Below are positions 50,554-59,896 of a DNA stretch of 64,000 nucleotides, piece after piece. The stretch comes from Chromatiaceae bacterium (GTDB taxonomy: Bacteria; Pseudomonadota; Gammaproteobacteria; Chromatiales; Chromatiaceae), in contig JACKMX010000002.1 of assembly GCA_024235175.1 (NCBI GenBank), positions 806,001-870,000 of the forward strand. Direction: 5' to 3'. A program made the position numbers and the translations under genes. The first letter of the stretch is position 1, and every line of letters starts with the position of its first letter. The notes under the pieces were generated by a model. It was not told the DNA's origin, did not search any database, and saw nothing but the letters and a program-made list of their open reading frames with translations.

Positions 50554-53500
50554 TCAGGCTACCTGACGCTCCAGATTTTTGATCAGTCCTGCAACCTGGC
50601 CGGAAAGGAATTCGACGTCTCCGTACATTGCCTCGGCCCGATCTGTCTCACCTGCATTTTTAAGGGAGACGATCTCCTTGATTATTTTGTGCAGATGTTC
50701 GTGTGCCGACTCCAGCTCCCGCATCTCCGCGGAGTGACCGAAACATTCCAGTCCGGTGTGATAGAGCCACTGTCCAAGCGAACAGTCCCGATGTGAGAGT
50801 GCTTCAGACGCATTCATGTTCTTATTTCCGTCCAGAAAGTCCCGTATGCGCACGCGCCAGGCGAGATGGGCCGAGCGCGCCTTGAAGAAATCCAAGCCGA
50901 CATCGCCACAATCGAGCCTTGCCGTGGTCGGCTCCAACTTGAAGTAGTCCATCATCGAATCCATTTCGCTGGCTTTCTCTTTCATCGATAGGGATGCCGC
51001 AGAGGTCTGCTCTGCCAGTGCCGCATTCTGCTGCGTCGTTTCATCCATGCTGGTCACTGCCTGTTTGACCTGGTCGATGCCCGCCGACTGTTCCTGACTG
51101 GCGGCGGCAATATCGGAGACGATATCGCCCACCTTTTTCACACCGTTGACTATCTCCACAAGTGTCTCTCCAGACTGGTTCACCAGCTCGGAACCGGCCT
51201 CCACCTTGATTGCACTATCTTTGATCAGCTCCTTGATCTCCTTGGCGGCTGTTGCACTGCGACCTGCCAGGTTACGTACCTCGGTGGCCACCACAGCAAA
51301 TCCGCGACCCTGCTCACCAGCCCGGGCCGCTTCAACCGAAGCGTTTAGCGCCAGCAGATTGGTCTGAAAAGCGATCTCGTCGATGACGCCGATAATCTCA
51401 GCAATTTTATTGCTGGAAGCATTGATGGCTTCCATCGCCCTGATTGCCTGGTTCACCACCTCCCCACCTTTTTCCGCCCAGTTGCGTGCCTGAGCCGCCA
51501 ACCGGTTCGCCTTTTGAGCATTATCAGCGTTGTTCCTTACCGTGCCGGACAACTGTTCCATACTGGTGGCAGTCTCCTGCAGCGCGCTGGCCTGTTGTTC
51601 GGTACGGGCGGAAAGGTTGTTGTTGCCGGCAAATATCTCATCAGATGAATGGGTGATCTCACTGGTCGAGTCGCGCAGCTTCCTGATCATCTCCTTCAGG
51701 TTGGCCATCGAATCGTTGACATCCTCCTTCACCAAGGCAAACAAGCCATTGAAGTCACGCTCGATGGTGTGGCTGAGATCACCATGAGAGAGACGGCCCA
51801 TCACCGAGGCGATCTCATCGAACACAGCGCTCAGGGTTTCCACCAACTCATTGATACCGGTACCAAGGTTCAGAAAAAAGCCCTGTTTGTCACCAAGGGA
51901 AATACGCCTGGTGAGATCACCGTTGCGTGCCGCTCCAATCAGCGATTCCACCTCCTCCTCCACTGCCACCTCAAGGGTGCGGTCCCTCCACTCAACTGCC
52001 AATCCCAACCGCTCTCCCAATCCATCCACTACCGGATTAGCCACTATTTTGAATGTCCGGCCTCCAATCTTCAGTTCGGAGCCGAAGGTCTTATCGAGCT
52101 CCATCAGCATCCCCCGTTGATGCTGCGGGTTCTTGTGGAACTGATCGATACTGGCGCCCAGCAGGACACCGGCATCGAAGTCAGGGAGGTCATGGCGAAT
52201 GTCCTCTTCCGCATCCCGGAACAACCGCTCCGCAGTCTTGTTCAGATAGATGATATTGGCGTCGTTGTCGGCCATCATCACCGAACTTGAAACATTGTCG
52301 AGTGCGCTCTTGATCCGGGTAATGGAAGCCGCCCGTTCACGCGCCTCATTGACGTCGTAAGCAAGCTTGATCTGCATCGATTTGAGATCCCGCAACAGAT
52401 CACCCAACTCATCCCCCCGGCCCAGCTCTATATCATCGTAGTAGTATCCTTCTGCAATTCGCCCAAAATGTCCTTTGATCTCTGTAAGGCCGGCAGTGAT
52501 ATTTCGCATAATGGTGAATGCAACACCGCCCATCAGCAGCATTACAACCAACGATCCTGCCAGGGTCTCGTACATAGCCAGGCGGGCCTGTTCCGCAGCC
52601 TCTCCGAGTTCGGCCCGAAGAAGAGCATTCACCTGGTCGAAAATCGCAAAGTTAGCATCGATGAGGCGGCTGCCTTTGGCAAAGAACTCCTTGGGGTCCA
52701 GCTGGATGCGCTCAGCATCAAGCAGCCCGCTTCTAACCGCATCAAAAAACACCGCGCGGTGTTGATCACTCTCCTGAACCAATTGCTGCAGATGTGACTT
52801 GAGCCGGGAATCATGCCGGTAGAGCGATTCGACGGCACTGTCCATCGAATTGAACAGTACACGTGCCGAACTGAAGAGGTCAGTCAGCCGGTCACGTTGG
52901 CCCGGTGCAAAATCACCTCTGGCCGCAATGCCGGCACCCATGCCGCGGGTCTGTCCCAGGTATTCACTCACCGGTGAAATCTTATTGATAAGCATGTCCA
53001 CCAGATAGTGACGGGATTGGGAGCTATCGACGATCAACCCGGAACTGTCACTCACATGACTGATCAGCTCGAGCAAATTGGCGATAAGCGCGGTATGACG
53101 TGAGAAAGCCGTCTTTGGTTCGAGCTTGAACAGATCCTGCCTGATGCTTGTCCATTCGTTGATCAGTGCCGTCAGCCGGGAACCTGTTTGCAGCAGCTCA
53201 CCGTGCCTTTGTTCCAGCACCTGGATGCGCGATATGATCTGCTCTATCTCCTCCTGCTTGACCAGAATCTTTGGTCTGAATCCCTCATCACCATTGAGGT
53301 ATCCATTGCTCATACCTCTATGCTTGGGCAGATTCTGCAACAGCTCGCGCAGGGGCTGGATGTACTCCAGTCCGGCCACCTCGGTTTCGGCGAGATCGAT
53401 ACGATTTAAGCTGCTGCTGATCTGCAGTCCCAGCAAGGCTACTATGACCAGAAGCGATGCGATTGTGGCGAGCATGATTTTGCTGGTCAACTTCAAGCCT

Positions 53501-53952
53501 CCCAGCAAACCAACCTGCTTGTTGCGGGAAGGTTCCGGCAGAACCCCTTTGTTGATGGCAGCGTACAGTTCGCTCGCCGCCTGTTTCTGCTGCTTGCTCA
53601 TGCAGCGCCGGACTGACATGTACTCCACAATACGCCCGTCTTTAAAGACTGGGGTGACATTGGCATGCACCCAGTAGAAAGCACCGCTCTTGGCACGATT
53701 CTTTACGAATCCCGTCCAGGGCCTGCCGGCTTCAATGGTCTCCCAGAGATCCTTAAAGGCGGCCGGCGGCACATCCGGATGGCGCACGATGTTATGATTT
53801 TTTCCCAGCAATTCTGCTTCACTGTAACCGCTGATGCGGGTGAATTCATCGTTGACGTAGGTAATGCTTCCTTTTAGATCGGTCTTCGAAACGATGACCG
53901 TATCCTCGTCCAGATGAACCTCTTCATTGTTGACAGGATGATTGATTTTCAT
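50554..53952 (-). CDS. PAS-containing methyl-accepting chemotaxis protein with C-terminal CZB zinc domain
   Basis: 1132 aa. Order of domains: PAS (about 15-120: DTVIVSKTDLKGSITYVND), membrane helix near 155-175, a long periplasmic helical region resembling a NIT-type sensor (NLPKHRGMSNGYLNGD), a second membrane helix near 455-475, HAMP, second PAS (ALDNVSSSVMMADNDANI), another HAMP-like part, the receptor signalling tip (IAFQTNLLALNASVEAARAGEQGRGF), and C-terminal CZB with HLAWRVRIRDFL, CSLGQWLY and HEHLHKI zinc ligands. CZB domains sense zinc and hypochlorous acid in other receptors. It is a paralogue of the next MCP; an ATG at 53952 is the start. Confidence 0.88.
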   Translation of the reverse strand: MKINHPVNNEEVHLDEDTVIVSKTDLKGSITYVNDEFTRISGYSEAELLGKNHNIVRHPDVPPAAFKDLWETIEAGRPWTGFVKNRAKSGAFYWVHANVTPVFKDGRIVEYMSVRRCMSKQQKQAASELYAAINKGVLPEPSRNKQVGLLGGLKLTSKIMLATIASLLVIVALLGLQISSSLNRIDLAETEVAGLEYIQPLRELLQNLPKHRGMSNGYLNGDEGFRPKILVKQEEIEQIISRIQVLEQRHGELLQTGSRLTALINEWTSIRQDLFKLEPKTAFSRHTALIANLLELISHVSDSSGLIVDSSQSRHYLVDMLINKISPVSEYLGQTRGMGAGIAARGDFAPGQRDRLTDLFSSARVLFNSMDSAVESLYRHDSRLKSHLQQLVQESDQHRAVFFDAVRSGLLDAERIQLDPKEFFAKGSRLIDANFAIFDQVNALLRAELGEAAEQARLAMYETLAGSLVVMLLMGGVAFTIMRNITAGLTEIKGHFGRIAEGYYYDDIELGRGDELGDLLRDLKSMQIKLAYDVNEARERAASITRIKSALDNVSSSVMMADNDANIIYLNKTAERLFRDAEEDIRHDLPDFDAGVLLGASIDQFHKNPQHQRGMLMELDKTFGSELKIGGRTFKIVANPVVDGLGERLGLAVEWRDRTLEVAVEEEVESLIGAARNGDLTRRISLGDKQGFFLNLGTGINELVETLSAVFDEIASVMGRLSHGDLSHTIERDFNGLFALVKEDVNDSMANLKEMIRKLRDSTSEITHSSDEIFAGNNNLSARTEQQASALQETATSMEQLSGTVRNNADNAQKANRLAAQARNWAEKGGEVVNQAIRAMEAINASSNKIAEIIGVIDEIAFQTNLLALNASVEAARAGEQGRGFAVVATEVRNLAGRSATAAKEIKELIKDSAIKVEAGSELVNQSGETLVEIVNGVKKVGDIVSDIAAASQEQSAGIDQVKQAVTSMDETTQQNAALAEQTSAASLSMKEKASEMDSMMDYFKLEPTTARLDCGDVGLDFFKARSAHLAWRVRIRDFLDGNKNMNASEALSHRDCSLGQWLYHTGLECFGHSAEMRELESAHEHLHKIIKEIVSLKNAGETDRAEAMYGDVEFLSGQVAGLIKNLERQVA

Positions 53953-54014
53953 ATGCCGCTACACCTTGGCAGTTGTTCGGATAACGCTTTTGAAGATACT
54001 TGCCAGTCCGTTCC

Positions 54015-56378
54015 TCAGAACTCTTCCCACTGGTCGCCTTCATCTTCCACCGGATTGAATGAGACAGGTGACGGGTGATGACGGGGGGCAGCTGTCCCCG
54101 AAGATACCCGCGCTTGCACCAGTGCGGTAGTGGCAGGCTTGCGCGTTGCCTCAGCCCTGGGTAAGGCTGGCTGAGAAGCCTTTGACAGGGTAAAGAAGCC
54201 CATCAGGCCATCCATTTCGCGTGCCTTTTCATTCATCGATAACGCTGCTGCCGACGTCTGCTCCGCCAGCGCCGCATTCTGCTGGGTCACCTCATCCATG
54301 CTGGTCACCGCCTGATTGACCAGATCTATACCCACCGACTGTTCCTGACTGGCAGCGGCAATCTCAGAGATGATATCGCCCACCTTTTTCACGCTAAGGA
54401 CGATTTCCGCCAGTGTTTCGCCTGAAGCACGCACGAGTTCCGTACCTGCCTTCACCTTTCCGGCACTATCCTGAATCAGTCCCTTGATCTCTTTCGCTGC
54501 GGTTGCACTGCGCCCTGCCAGGTTACGTACTTCGGTGGCCACCACCGCGAACCCGCGACCCTGATCACCTGCTCTGGCCGCTTCCACGGAGGCGTTCAAC
54601 GCCAATAGATTGGTCTGAAAGGCAATCTCATCGATAACCCCGATAATCTCCGCAATCTGATTGCTGGAACTGTTGATTGCGTCCATAGCCTGGACCGCCT
54701 GGCTCACCACCTCGCCGCCCTTCTCCGCCGTCTGGCGGGCACTGGCCGCCAGCAGGTTGGCCTGCTGGGCGTTTTCGGCATTGTTCTTTACCGTACCGGT
54801 CAACTGCTCCATGCTGGAGGCTGTCTCCTGCAGCGCGCTGGCCTGCTGTTCGGTGCGCGACGAAAGGTTGTTGTTACCTGCAGAGATCTCATCCGAAGCG
54901 GTGGTGATCACCTCACCTGATTCACGCAGCTGAGACATGATCTTTTCCAGATTGGCCATGGTCCCATTAATGTCCTGCTGTACCTTGCCAAAGGCACCCT
55001 TGTAATCGCCGCGCATGGATTTGGTGAGATCACCCTTTGCCATCTCACTCATGATCCTGGCGATGTCATTAAACGCATTCTCCACCACTTCGATGAGTGC
55101 ATTGATGCCGCTTCCCAGCGTTGCAAAAAAACCCTCCTTCCCCTCCAGCACAATGCGTCCTGTCAAGTCGCCGGAGCGGGCATTTTCAACAATACTGTCG
55201 ATCTCCCGCTGTACTTTCAGCTCGCCGGTGATATCGAACCACTGGGTGACCCTGCCCTGGTAGTCCCCTGCGGTGTCATGAACCGGACTGGTATTCAACT
55301 TGATTGAATGACCCCAGGCATCAAGCTGCGACACCCTGGGCTCCAGCAGTTTAGTCTTGTACATATCCCGCAATCTGTCGTCAGGAAAGAAATCTGCCAG
55401 GTTTGTGCCAATCAACCTGTCGGTCTCGAATTGCGGCTCCTTTTCACGTATTGTGGCGGCCAGCTGATCGAAAAACTCGTGCGCTGACTGGTTCATATAG
55501 ATCAGCCGATTGTTGACATCGGAAACGGTGACAGAGGTGGAGACATTGTCCAGCGCAGTTTGAATCCGTTTTGCCTCGTCGGCCTTCTCACGCGCGTCCA
55601 TTACATCAAACCCCAGCTTGATCTGGGTTGACATGATCGTCTTCAACAGATTGCCGATCTCGTCAGCCCTGCCAATATCCACCCAGTCGAAGAAGTTACC
55701 TTCAGCAATCTGCATTAACTTATCCTGAGCGTAGGCCAAAGGACGGATCAGGCTACGTGCGAGGAGCAGGCCGAAAAGTAGGGTGGAAACCCCTGTCAGG
55801 CCTAGAACAGCTAGAGTCGGTTTGTCCGATGCGCCCATCACAACCATGGCAGCGGTAGTCGCAATACCGGCAACGGATGTGAAGACCAAGCAGGCCAACA
55901 GCGTCTTGATAGGCAACGACCTTAAGGCAGAGATCCACTTTGCGACTCCGTTTGGCTGCAGGCTCGCCTTGTTGGCGTTGACACGCCGGTACAACGCCTC
56001 TGCATCAGCCACCTCTTCCCGTGTGGGGGGAGTACGCACCGACATGTAACCGGTGACCCTGCCTCCCTCGGAGAGAGGGGTGATGTTTGCCCTCACCCAA
56101 TAAAAGTCGCCATTCTTGCACCGGTTCTTGACGATGCCGCTCCAGGGTCTTCCCGATTGTACGGTTTGCCACAGATCCTGGAACGCCTCTGGTGGCATAT
56201 CGGGGTGGCGCACCAGATTGTGGCTCTTTCCAATCAGTTCCGAATAACTGAAGCCACTGATCTCCTTAAAATCCTTATTGCAATAGGTAATGATACCTTT
56301 CAGGTCTGTTTTCGAGACAAGAATAGATCCCGCCCGCATCTGGCGCTCAATCTCGGTAACCGGCTGGTTTATTTTCAC
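54015..56378 (-). CDS. PAS-containing methyl-accepting chemotaxis protein with CheR-type tail
   Basis: 787 aa from a GTG at 56378 (KINQPVTEIERQMRAG). Domains: PAS (AGSILVSKTDLKGIITYCNKDF), two membrane helices near 160-210, HAMP, second PAS, HAMP, and signalling tip (IGVIDEIAFQTNLLALNASVEAARAGDQGRGF). The last residues DQWEEF match the xWxxF form of the CheR/CheB docking peptide. No periplasmic domain is seen, so it is an Aer-like internal sensor, possibly redox or ligand sensing by PAS. It has an extended Ser/Thr/Pro linker before the tail. Confidence 0.9.
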   Translation of the reverse strand: MKINQPVTEIERQMRAGSILVSKTDLKGIITYCNKDFKEISGFSYSELIGKSHNLVRHPDMPPEAFQDLWQTVQSGRPWSGIVKNRCKNGDFYWVRANITPLSEGGRVTGYMSVRTPPTREEVADAEALYRRVNANKASLQPNGVAKWISALRSLPIKTLLACLVFTSVAGIATTAAMVVMGASDKPTLAVLGLTGVSTLLFGLLLARSLIRPLAYAQDKLMQIAEGNFFDWVDIGRADEIGNLLKTIMSTQIKLGFDVMDAREKADEAKRIQTALDNVSTSVTVSDVNNRLIYMNQSAHEFFDQLAATIREKEPQFETDRLIGTNLADFFPDDRLRDMYKTKLLEPRVSQLDAWGHSIKLNTSPVHDTAGDYQGRVTQWFDITGELKVQREIDSIVENARSGDLTGRIVLEGKEGFFATLGSGINALIEVVENAFNDIARIMSEMAKGDLTKSMRGDYKGAFGKVQQDINGTMANLEKIMSQLRESGEVITTASDEISAGNNNLSSRTEQQASALQETASSMEQLTGTVKNNAENAQQANLLAASARQTAEKGGEVVSQAVQAMDAINSSSNQIAEIIGVIDEIAFQTNLLALNASVEAARAGDQGRGFAVVATEVRNLAGRSATAAKEIKGLIQDSAGKVKAGTELVRASGETLAEIVLSVKKVGDIISEIAAASQEQSVGIDLVNQAVTSMDEVTQQNAALAEQTSAAALSMNEKAREMDGLMGFFTLSKASQPALPRAEATRKPATTALVQARVSSGTAAPRHHPSPVSFNPVEDEGDQWEEF

Positions 56379-56401
56379 GACCCGCTGCTCCTCTCTCTTT
56401 C

Positions 56402-56947
56402 TCACGAAATCTCTTCGTTTACATTGCGGCCAGGCCGCACACAACTGCTTCCACCGTTTCCATGGTCAGGCGCCAACCTGTCCACATCCAGAATCATGAT
56501 CATTTTTTTGCCCGCACTGACCATGCCGAAGATGAATTCCGTATTCAACCGACTGCCAAAATCCGGTACACGTTGAATGCCGGCCATATCCATACTCAAA
56601 ACATCTGAGACATCGTCAACGACGATACCGATATTCCTGTCGCCGTCGCTGCCCACAATCCGCAGCACCACAACCACGGTACCCTTCGTGTACGCCCGCA
56701 TCGGCATGCCAATACGCAGACGCAGATCGAAAACAGGCACGATGGTACCGCGCAGGTTGAGTACCCCTTTTACATACAAAGGTGAATTGGGTATGCGGGT
56801 AACCGCTTCCCACCCGCGAATTTCCCGTACTCTCAGGATATCCACACCATAATCCTCATCCCCAAGGGAAAAGGTCAGGTATTCGTTGCGGCTACCGGCG
56901 GTGAGCGATTCAGCTGTCGCTTGCCTGTGTTCGTTCTGCACTGGCAT
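56402..56947 (-). CDS. cheW: Chemotaxis scaffold protein CheW (second)
   Basis: 181 aa. CheW motifs: YLTFSLGDEDYGVDILRVREI, YVKGVLNLRGTIVPVFDLRLRI, IGIVVDDVSDVL. The C-terminal end adds about 20 residues (HGNGGSSCVRPGRNVNEEI) not typical for CheW. Starts two bases after cheA. Couples receptors to CheA. Confidence 0.93.
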   Translation of the reverse strand: MPVQNEHRQATAESLTAGSRNEYLTFSLGDEDYGVDILRVREIRGWEAVTRIPNSPLYVKGVLNLRGTIVPVFDLRLRIGMPMRAYTKGTVVVVLRIVGSDGDRNIGIVVDDVSDVLSMDMAGIQRVPDFGSRLNTEFIFGMVSAGKKMIMILDVDRLAPDHGNGGSSCVRPGRNVNEEIS

Positions 56948-56948
56948 C

Positions 56949-59042
56949 TCAGGCCGTCCGTTTTACCAACTGCAGCTCCGGGAGCTGATTGGTGAGGCGC
57001 ATGATCCCGGGAATATCTAGGATCAGAGCTACCGAACCATCGCCCAGAATGGTTGCACCCGATACCCCCTCCACCCGCCCATAGTTGGCTTCAAGGGATT
57101 TGATCACCACCTGTTGCTGTCCGATCAGGTCATCCACCAGGATTCCACAGCGCCGCCCGTCACCTTCCACCACAACCAGCAGGCCATCCTTCAGATCCTG
57201 GGCTCTGTTCCCCTCGATTCCGAATACTTCATGCAGACGAACGACAGGAAGGTACTCATCCCGCAGTTTGAATACTTCACCGCGGCCGGCAACCAGATTG
57301 ATACCATCAGGCCGGACCTGTAAGGACTCGATAATGGAGATCAGGGGAACGATATAGATTTCATCACCCACCGATATGATCTGACCATCGAGGATTGCCA
57401 GGGTCAGGGGCAGACGGATGATGATGGCACTTCCCCTGCCCGATTCTGATTCGATCTCGATATTACCGCCCAGCTCATTGATGTTTCTGCGCACCACATC
57501 CATGCCAACACCGCGGCCAGAGAGGTCATTCACCTTATCTGCGGTGGAGAAACCGGGTTGAAAAATCAGTTCGTGCAGCTGCTGATCGCTCATTTTAGCG
57601 CTCTCTTCGATCAGGCCCTTCTCGATCGCCTTTCTGCGTATGCGGTCGGAATCCAGCCCTTTCCCGTCATCGCGTATTTCGATAACAATGCTGCCTCCAT
57701 TGTGAAAAGCGTTGAGTTCCACCACGCCGGTTTCCGGTTTTCCTGCAGCCACCCTCTGATCCGGCATCTCGATACCATGGTCCAAACTGTTGCGCACCAG
57801 ATGAACCAGGGGATCGCCAATCTTCTCGATGACAGTTTTGTCAACTTCGGTATTTTCACCGCTCATTCTCAACTCGATCTTCTTGCCCATCTGGGTGCTG
57901 AGATCGTGAACCAGGCGTGGAAATCGGCTGAAGGTGAAACTGATGGGTAACATCCGGATCTGCATCACGCTCTCCTGCATCTCCCGGGTGTGCCGTTCCA
58001 GCTGTGCAAGCCCATCCCGCAAACGGTCAACCTGCCCCATATGAAAGTTTCCACTCAGCATACTGAGCATGGACTGGGTTATAACCAGTTCACCCACCAT
58101 GTTGATCAAGGCATCGATCTTTGTGATATCCACGCGAATGGAGCTGGAGGCTGGCGCTGCGGAAGCACGCCGCTGTTCGACTCGCCGATCCGCCTTGCGC
58201 CGGTCACTGTTTTTCCGGCGATCCGGTCTATTGGGTTCTTCTGCAACCGTCATGGTCGATGGTAAATCCGCGATAATATCTTTCGCAGGTTCACCGGCCG
58301 CAATAAGTTCCCGTGCATCGGCATAGAGTGGTATGACAGCAAGGTCGCATTCGTCCTCAACCCAGTCGAACACCTCATCTATCTGCAGCCGATCCACCCC
58401 GGCTTTCAGGTGAATATTCCAGGAGAGATAGCACTCTTCGGGGTCGAACTGTGCAAATACAGGCAGCAGAGAGATGTCCCCCTCCACCTCCATATCACCG
58501 AGAGAGGCCAGCTCACGCAGAATGCGCAATGGGTCGTTGCCGGTCTGCATCATGCGCGGCAGCGGACGGAAAACCAGGTGCCAACCGATTACCTCGCGGG
58601 CTGTGGAAACGGCTCCTGCATCACTATCACTGCCGGACGCAGGTTCATCGCTCCGGTCGTTGAGAACCGCCTCCAGTTCCTGCAGCTGTCCCTTAACCAA
58701 TCCTTCATCCAGGCCGCCGCTTCCATTGGAAGCGGTCAACATCTCCCGCAGTACATCAACCGAGCGCAAAAGAACCTCCAGCGCCTTATCGGTCACCTGC
58801 CGCCTTCCATCCCTCATCTCATCGAGCAGAGTCTCCATTATGTGAGTAAAGGCAGCTATATCGTTGAAACCAAAGGTGGCACTCCCCCCTTTAATCGAAT
58901 GTGCTGCCCGAAAGATGGCATTGATCTCCTCGGCATCCACCTCTCCCGGATCCATGTTCAGGAGTCCGGATTCCATGATCTCCAGTCCCTCGAAGCTCTC
59001 TTCGAAGAACACCTGGTGGAACTGGGAAATATCAATCGTCAC
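56949..59042 (-). CDS. cheA: Chemotaxis histidine kinase CheA
   Basis: 697 aa, GTG start. HPt domain with phospho-His in AAHSIKGGSATFG, a linker with a CheY-binding-like part, dimerisation (KIDALINMVGELVITQSML), HATPase with VRNSLDHGIEMP, DDGKGLD and LSGRGVGMDVV, then a CheW-like regulatory domain to the end. Receives signals from receptors and phosphorylates CheY and CheB. The phosphotransfer domain to CheB/CheY partners is all in this operon. It follows cheY by 36 bases. Confidence 0.96.
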   Translation of the reverse strand: MTIDISQFHQVFFEESFEGLEIMESGLLNMDPGEVDAEEINAIFRAAHSIKGGSATFGFNDIAAFTHIMETLLDEMRDGRRQVTDKALEVLLRSVDVLREMLTASNGSGGLDEGLVKGQLQELEAVLNDRSDEPASGSDSDAGAVSTAREVIGWHLVFRPLPRMMQTGNDPLRILRELASLGDMEVEGDISLLPVFAQFDPEECYLSWNIHLKAGVDRLQIDEVFDWVEDECDLAVIPLYADARELIAAGEPAKDIIADLPSTMTVAEEPNRPDRRKNSDRRKADRRVEQRRASAAPASSSIRVDITKIDALINMVGELVITQSMLSMLSGNFHMGQVDRLRDGLAQLERHTREMQESVMQIRMLPISFTFSRFPRLVHDLSTQMGKKIELRMSGENTEVDKTVIEKIGDPLVHLVRNSLDHGIEMPDQRVAAGKPETGVVELNAFHNGGSIVIEIRDDGKGLDSDRIRRKAIEKGLIEESAKMSDQQLHELIFQPGFSTADKVNDLSGRGVGMDVVRRNINELGGNIEIESESGRGSAIIIRLPLTLAILDGQIISVGDEIYIVPLISIIESLQVRPDGINLVAGRGEVFKLRDEYLPVVRLHEVFGIEGNRAQDLKDGLLVVVEGDGRRCGILVDDLIGQQQVVIKSLEANYGRVEGVSGATILGDGSVALILDIPGIMRLTNQLPELQLVKRTA

Positions 59043-59077
59043 GGATTCGCTCTCGTTCCTGCAATCTCAATGATTTG

Positions 59078-59440
59078 TTAACCCAGCACTTTATTGATGG
59101 TGTTTAACAGCTGTTCCGGATTAAACGGTTTGACGATCCATCCGGTGGCACCTGCCGCCTTGCCCTGTTGCTTTTTCTCCGGACTCGATTCCGTCGTCAA
59201 CATTAGGAGCGGCGTAAATTTGTAGCTTGGCAGAGAACGCAGCGCTTTGATCAGGGATATTCCATCCATGTTTGGCATATTTACATCTGTGATAACGAGA
59301 TTTACGCCTTGTCTTCGCGCATATTGAAGCGCCTCCACGCCATCTGATGCCTCGATAACCTGATGCCCGGCACCCTTTAATGTAAAAGCGACCATTTGCC
59401 GCATGGATGCTGAGTCATCGACCGCTAAAATGCTTGCCAT
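59078..59440 (-). CDS. cheY: Chemotaxis response regulator CheY
   Basis: 120 aa, single receiver domain: ILAVDDSASMRQMV, phospho-Asp in ITDVNMPNMDG, MLTTESSPEKK with the switch Thr, and the lysine in WIVKPFNPEQ. First gene of the operon. A TAGGAG ribosome site lies 12 bases upstream, optimally placed for an out-of-frame six-residue mini-ORF (ATG at 59445) that overlaps the cheY start; the cheY ATG is at 59440. Confidence 0.95.
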   Translation of the reverse strand: MASILAVDDSASMRQMVAFTLKGAGHQVIEASDGVEALQYARRQGVNLVITDVNMPNMDGISLIKALRSLPSYKFTPLLMLTTESSPEKKQQGKAAGATGWIVKPFNPEQLLNTINKVLG

Positions 59441-59588
59441 GTCATTTTTTCTCCTAAATTGGTACGCTGGTCCCAGGTTATCCGCTCGTTCGATCCAGAT
59501 AGTCCCAGGTACCTGACTGTGCCAAGGGCCGATTGCCGGGAAATTTATTCGTTTTTAGAGCTCTGTTCCGGGGTCGTTACGCAAACAG

Positions 59589-59615
59589 ATAGCGGCGTTA
59601 CAGGTCTTAACTTTA
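59589..59615 (-). promoter_or_regulatory. Candidate sigma-28 (FliA) promoter of the che operon
   Basis: On the minus strand TAAAGTTA, 11 bases, GCCGCTAT; seven of eight and six of eight matches to the FliA elements with the exact spacer. Start of transcription would be near 59582, about 140 bases before cheY. FliA promoters are normal for flagellar class III and chemotaxis genes. Confidence 0.65.
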
Positions 59616-59896
59616 GTTTGAGAGGCAGGAGGCAGCGCCCCAAGCAGCGCTGACTACCCAGGAGTTTTACCAGACATATTGTGGACTTTTGTGGCTTTTA
59701 CGGGGCGCTCCCATCCGGAATTGGCGGGGCTATACCCATATTTGAACCCCGCTTACCCTGTACACCCTTCCCGCTCTCAAAGGCGAACGGTTGAAGCCGC
59801 CAAACCGATAATCTTAATGCAGCCCAGTCACCCATAAATGGTTAATATATGGAATATTCGCGCAACACCGGTGCCAAAATAGAAAGGGTTGTTTAA
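59616..59896. other. Intergenic region between che operon and P-loop gene
   Basis: Part of a 456-base gap (59441-59896) whose left portion carries the FliA-like promoter. The right portion should hold the promoter of the P-loop gene; I see no clear element. The word GTCCCAGGT occurs twice in the gap, near 59468 and 59502. Confidence 0.45.

Noticed and set aside
59519..59524. TGGCAC on the minus strand upstream of cheY as a sigma-54 -24 element
   Set aside because: No GC ten bases after the GG (the sequence reads TA), so the -12 element is missing.
59459..59653. 64-codon plus-strand frame upstream of cheY
   Set aside because: TTG start, no ribosome site, and it covers the FliA-like promoter; considered chance.
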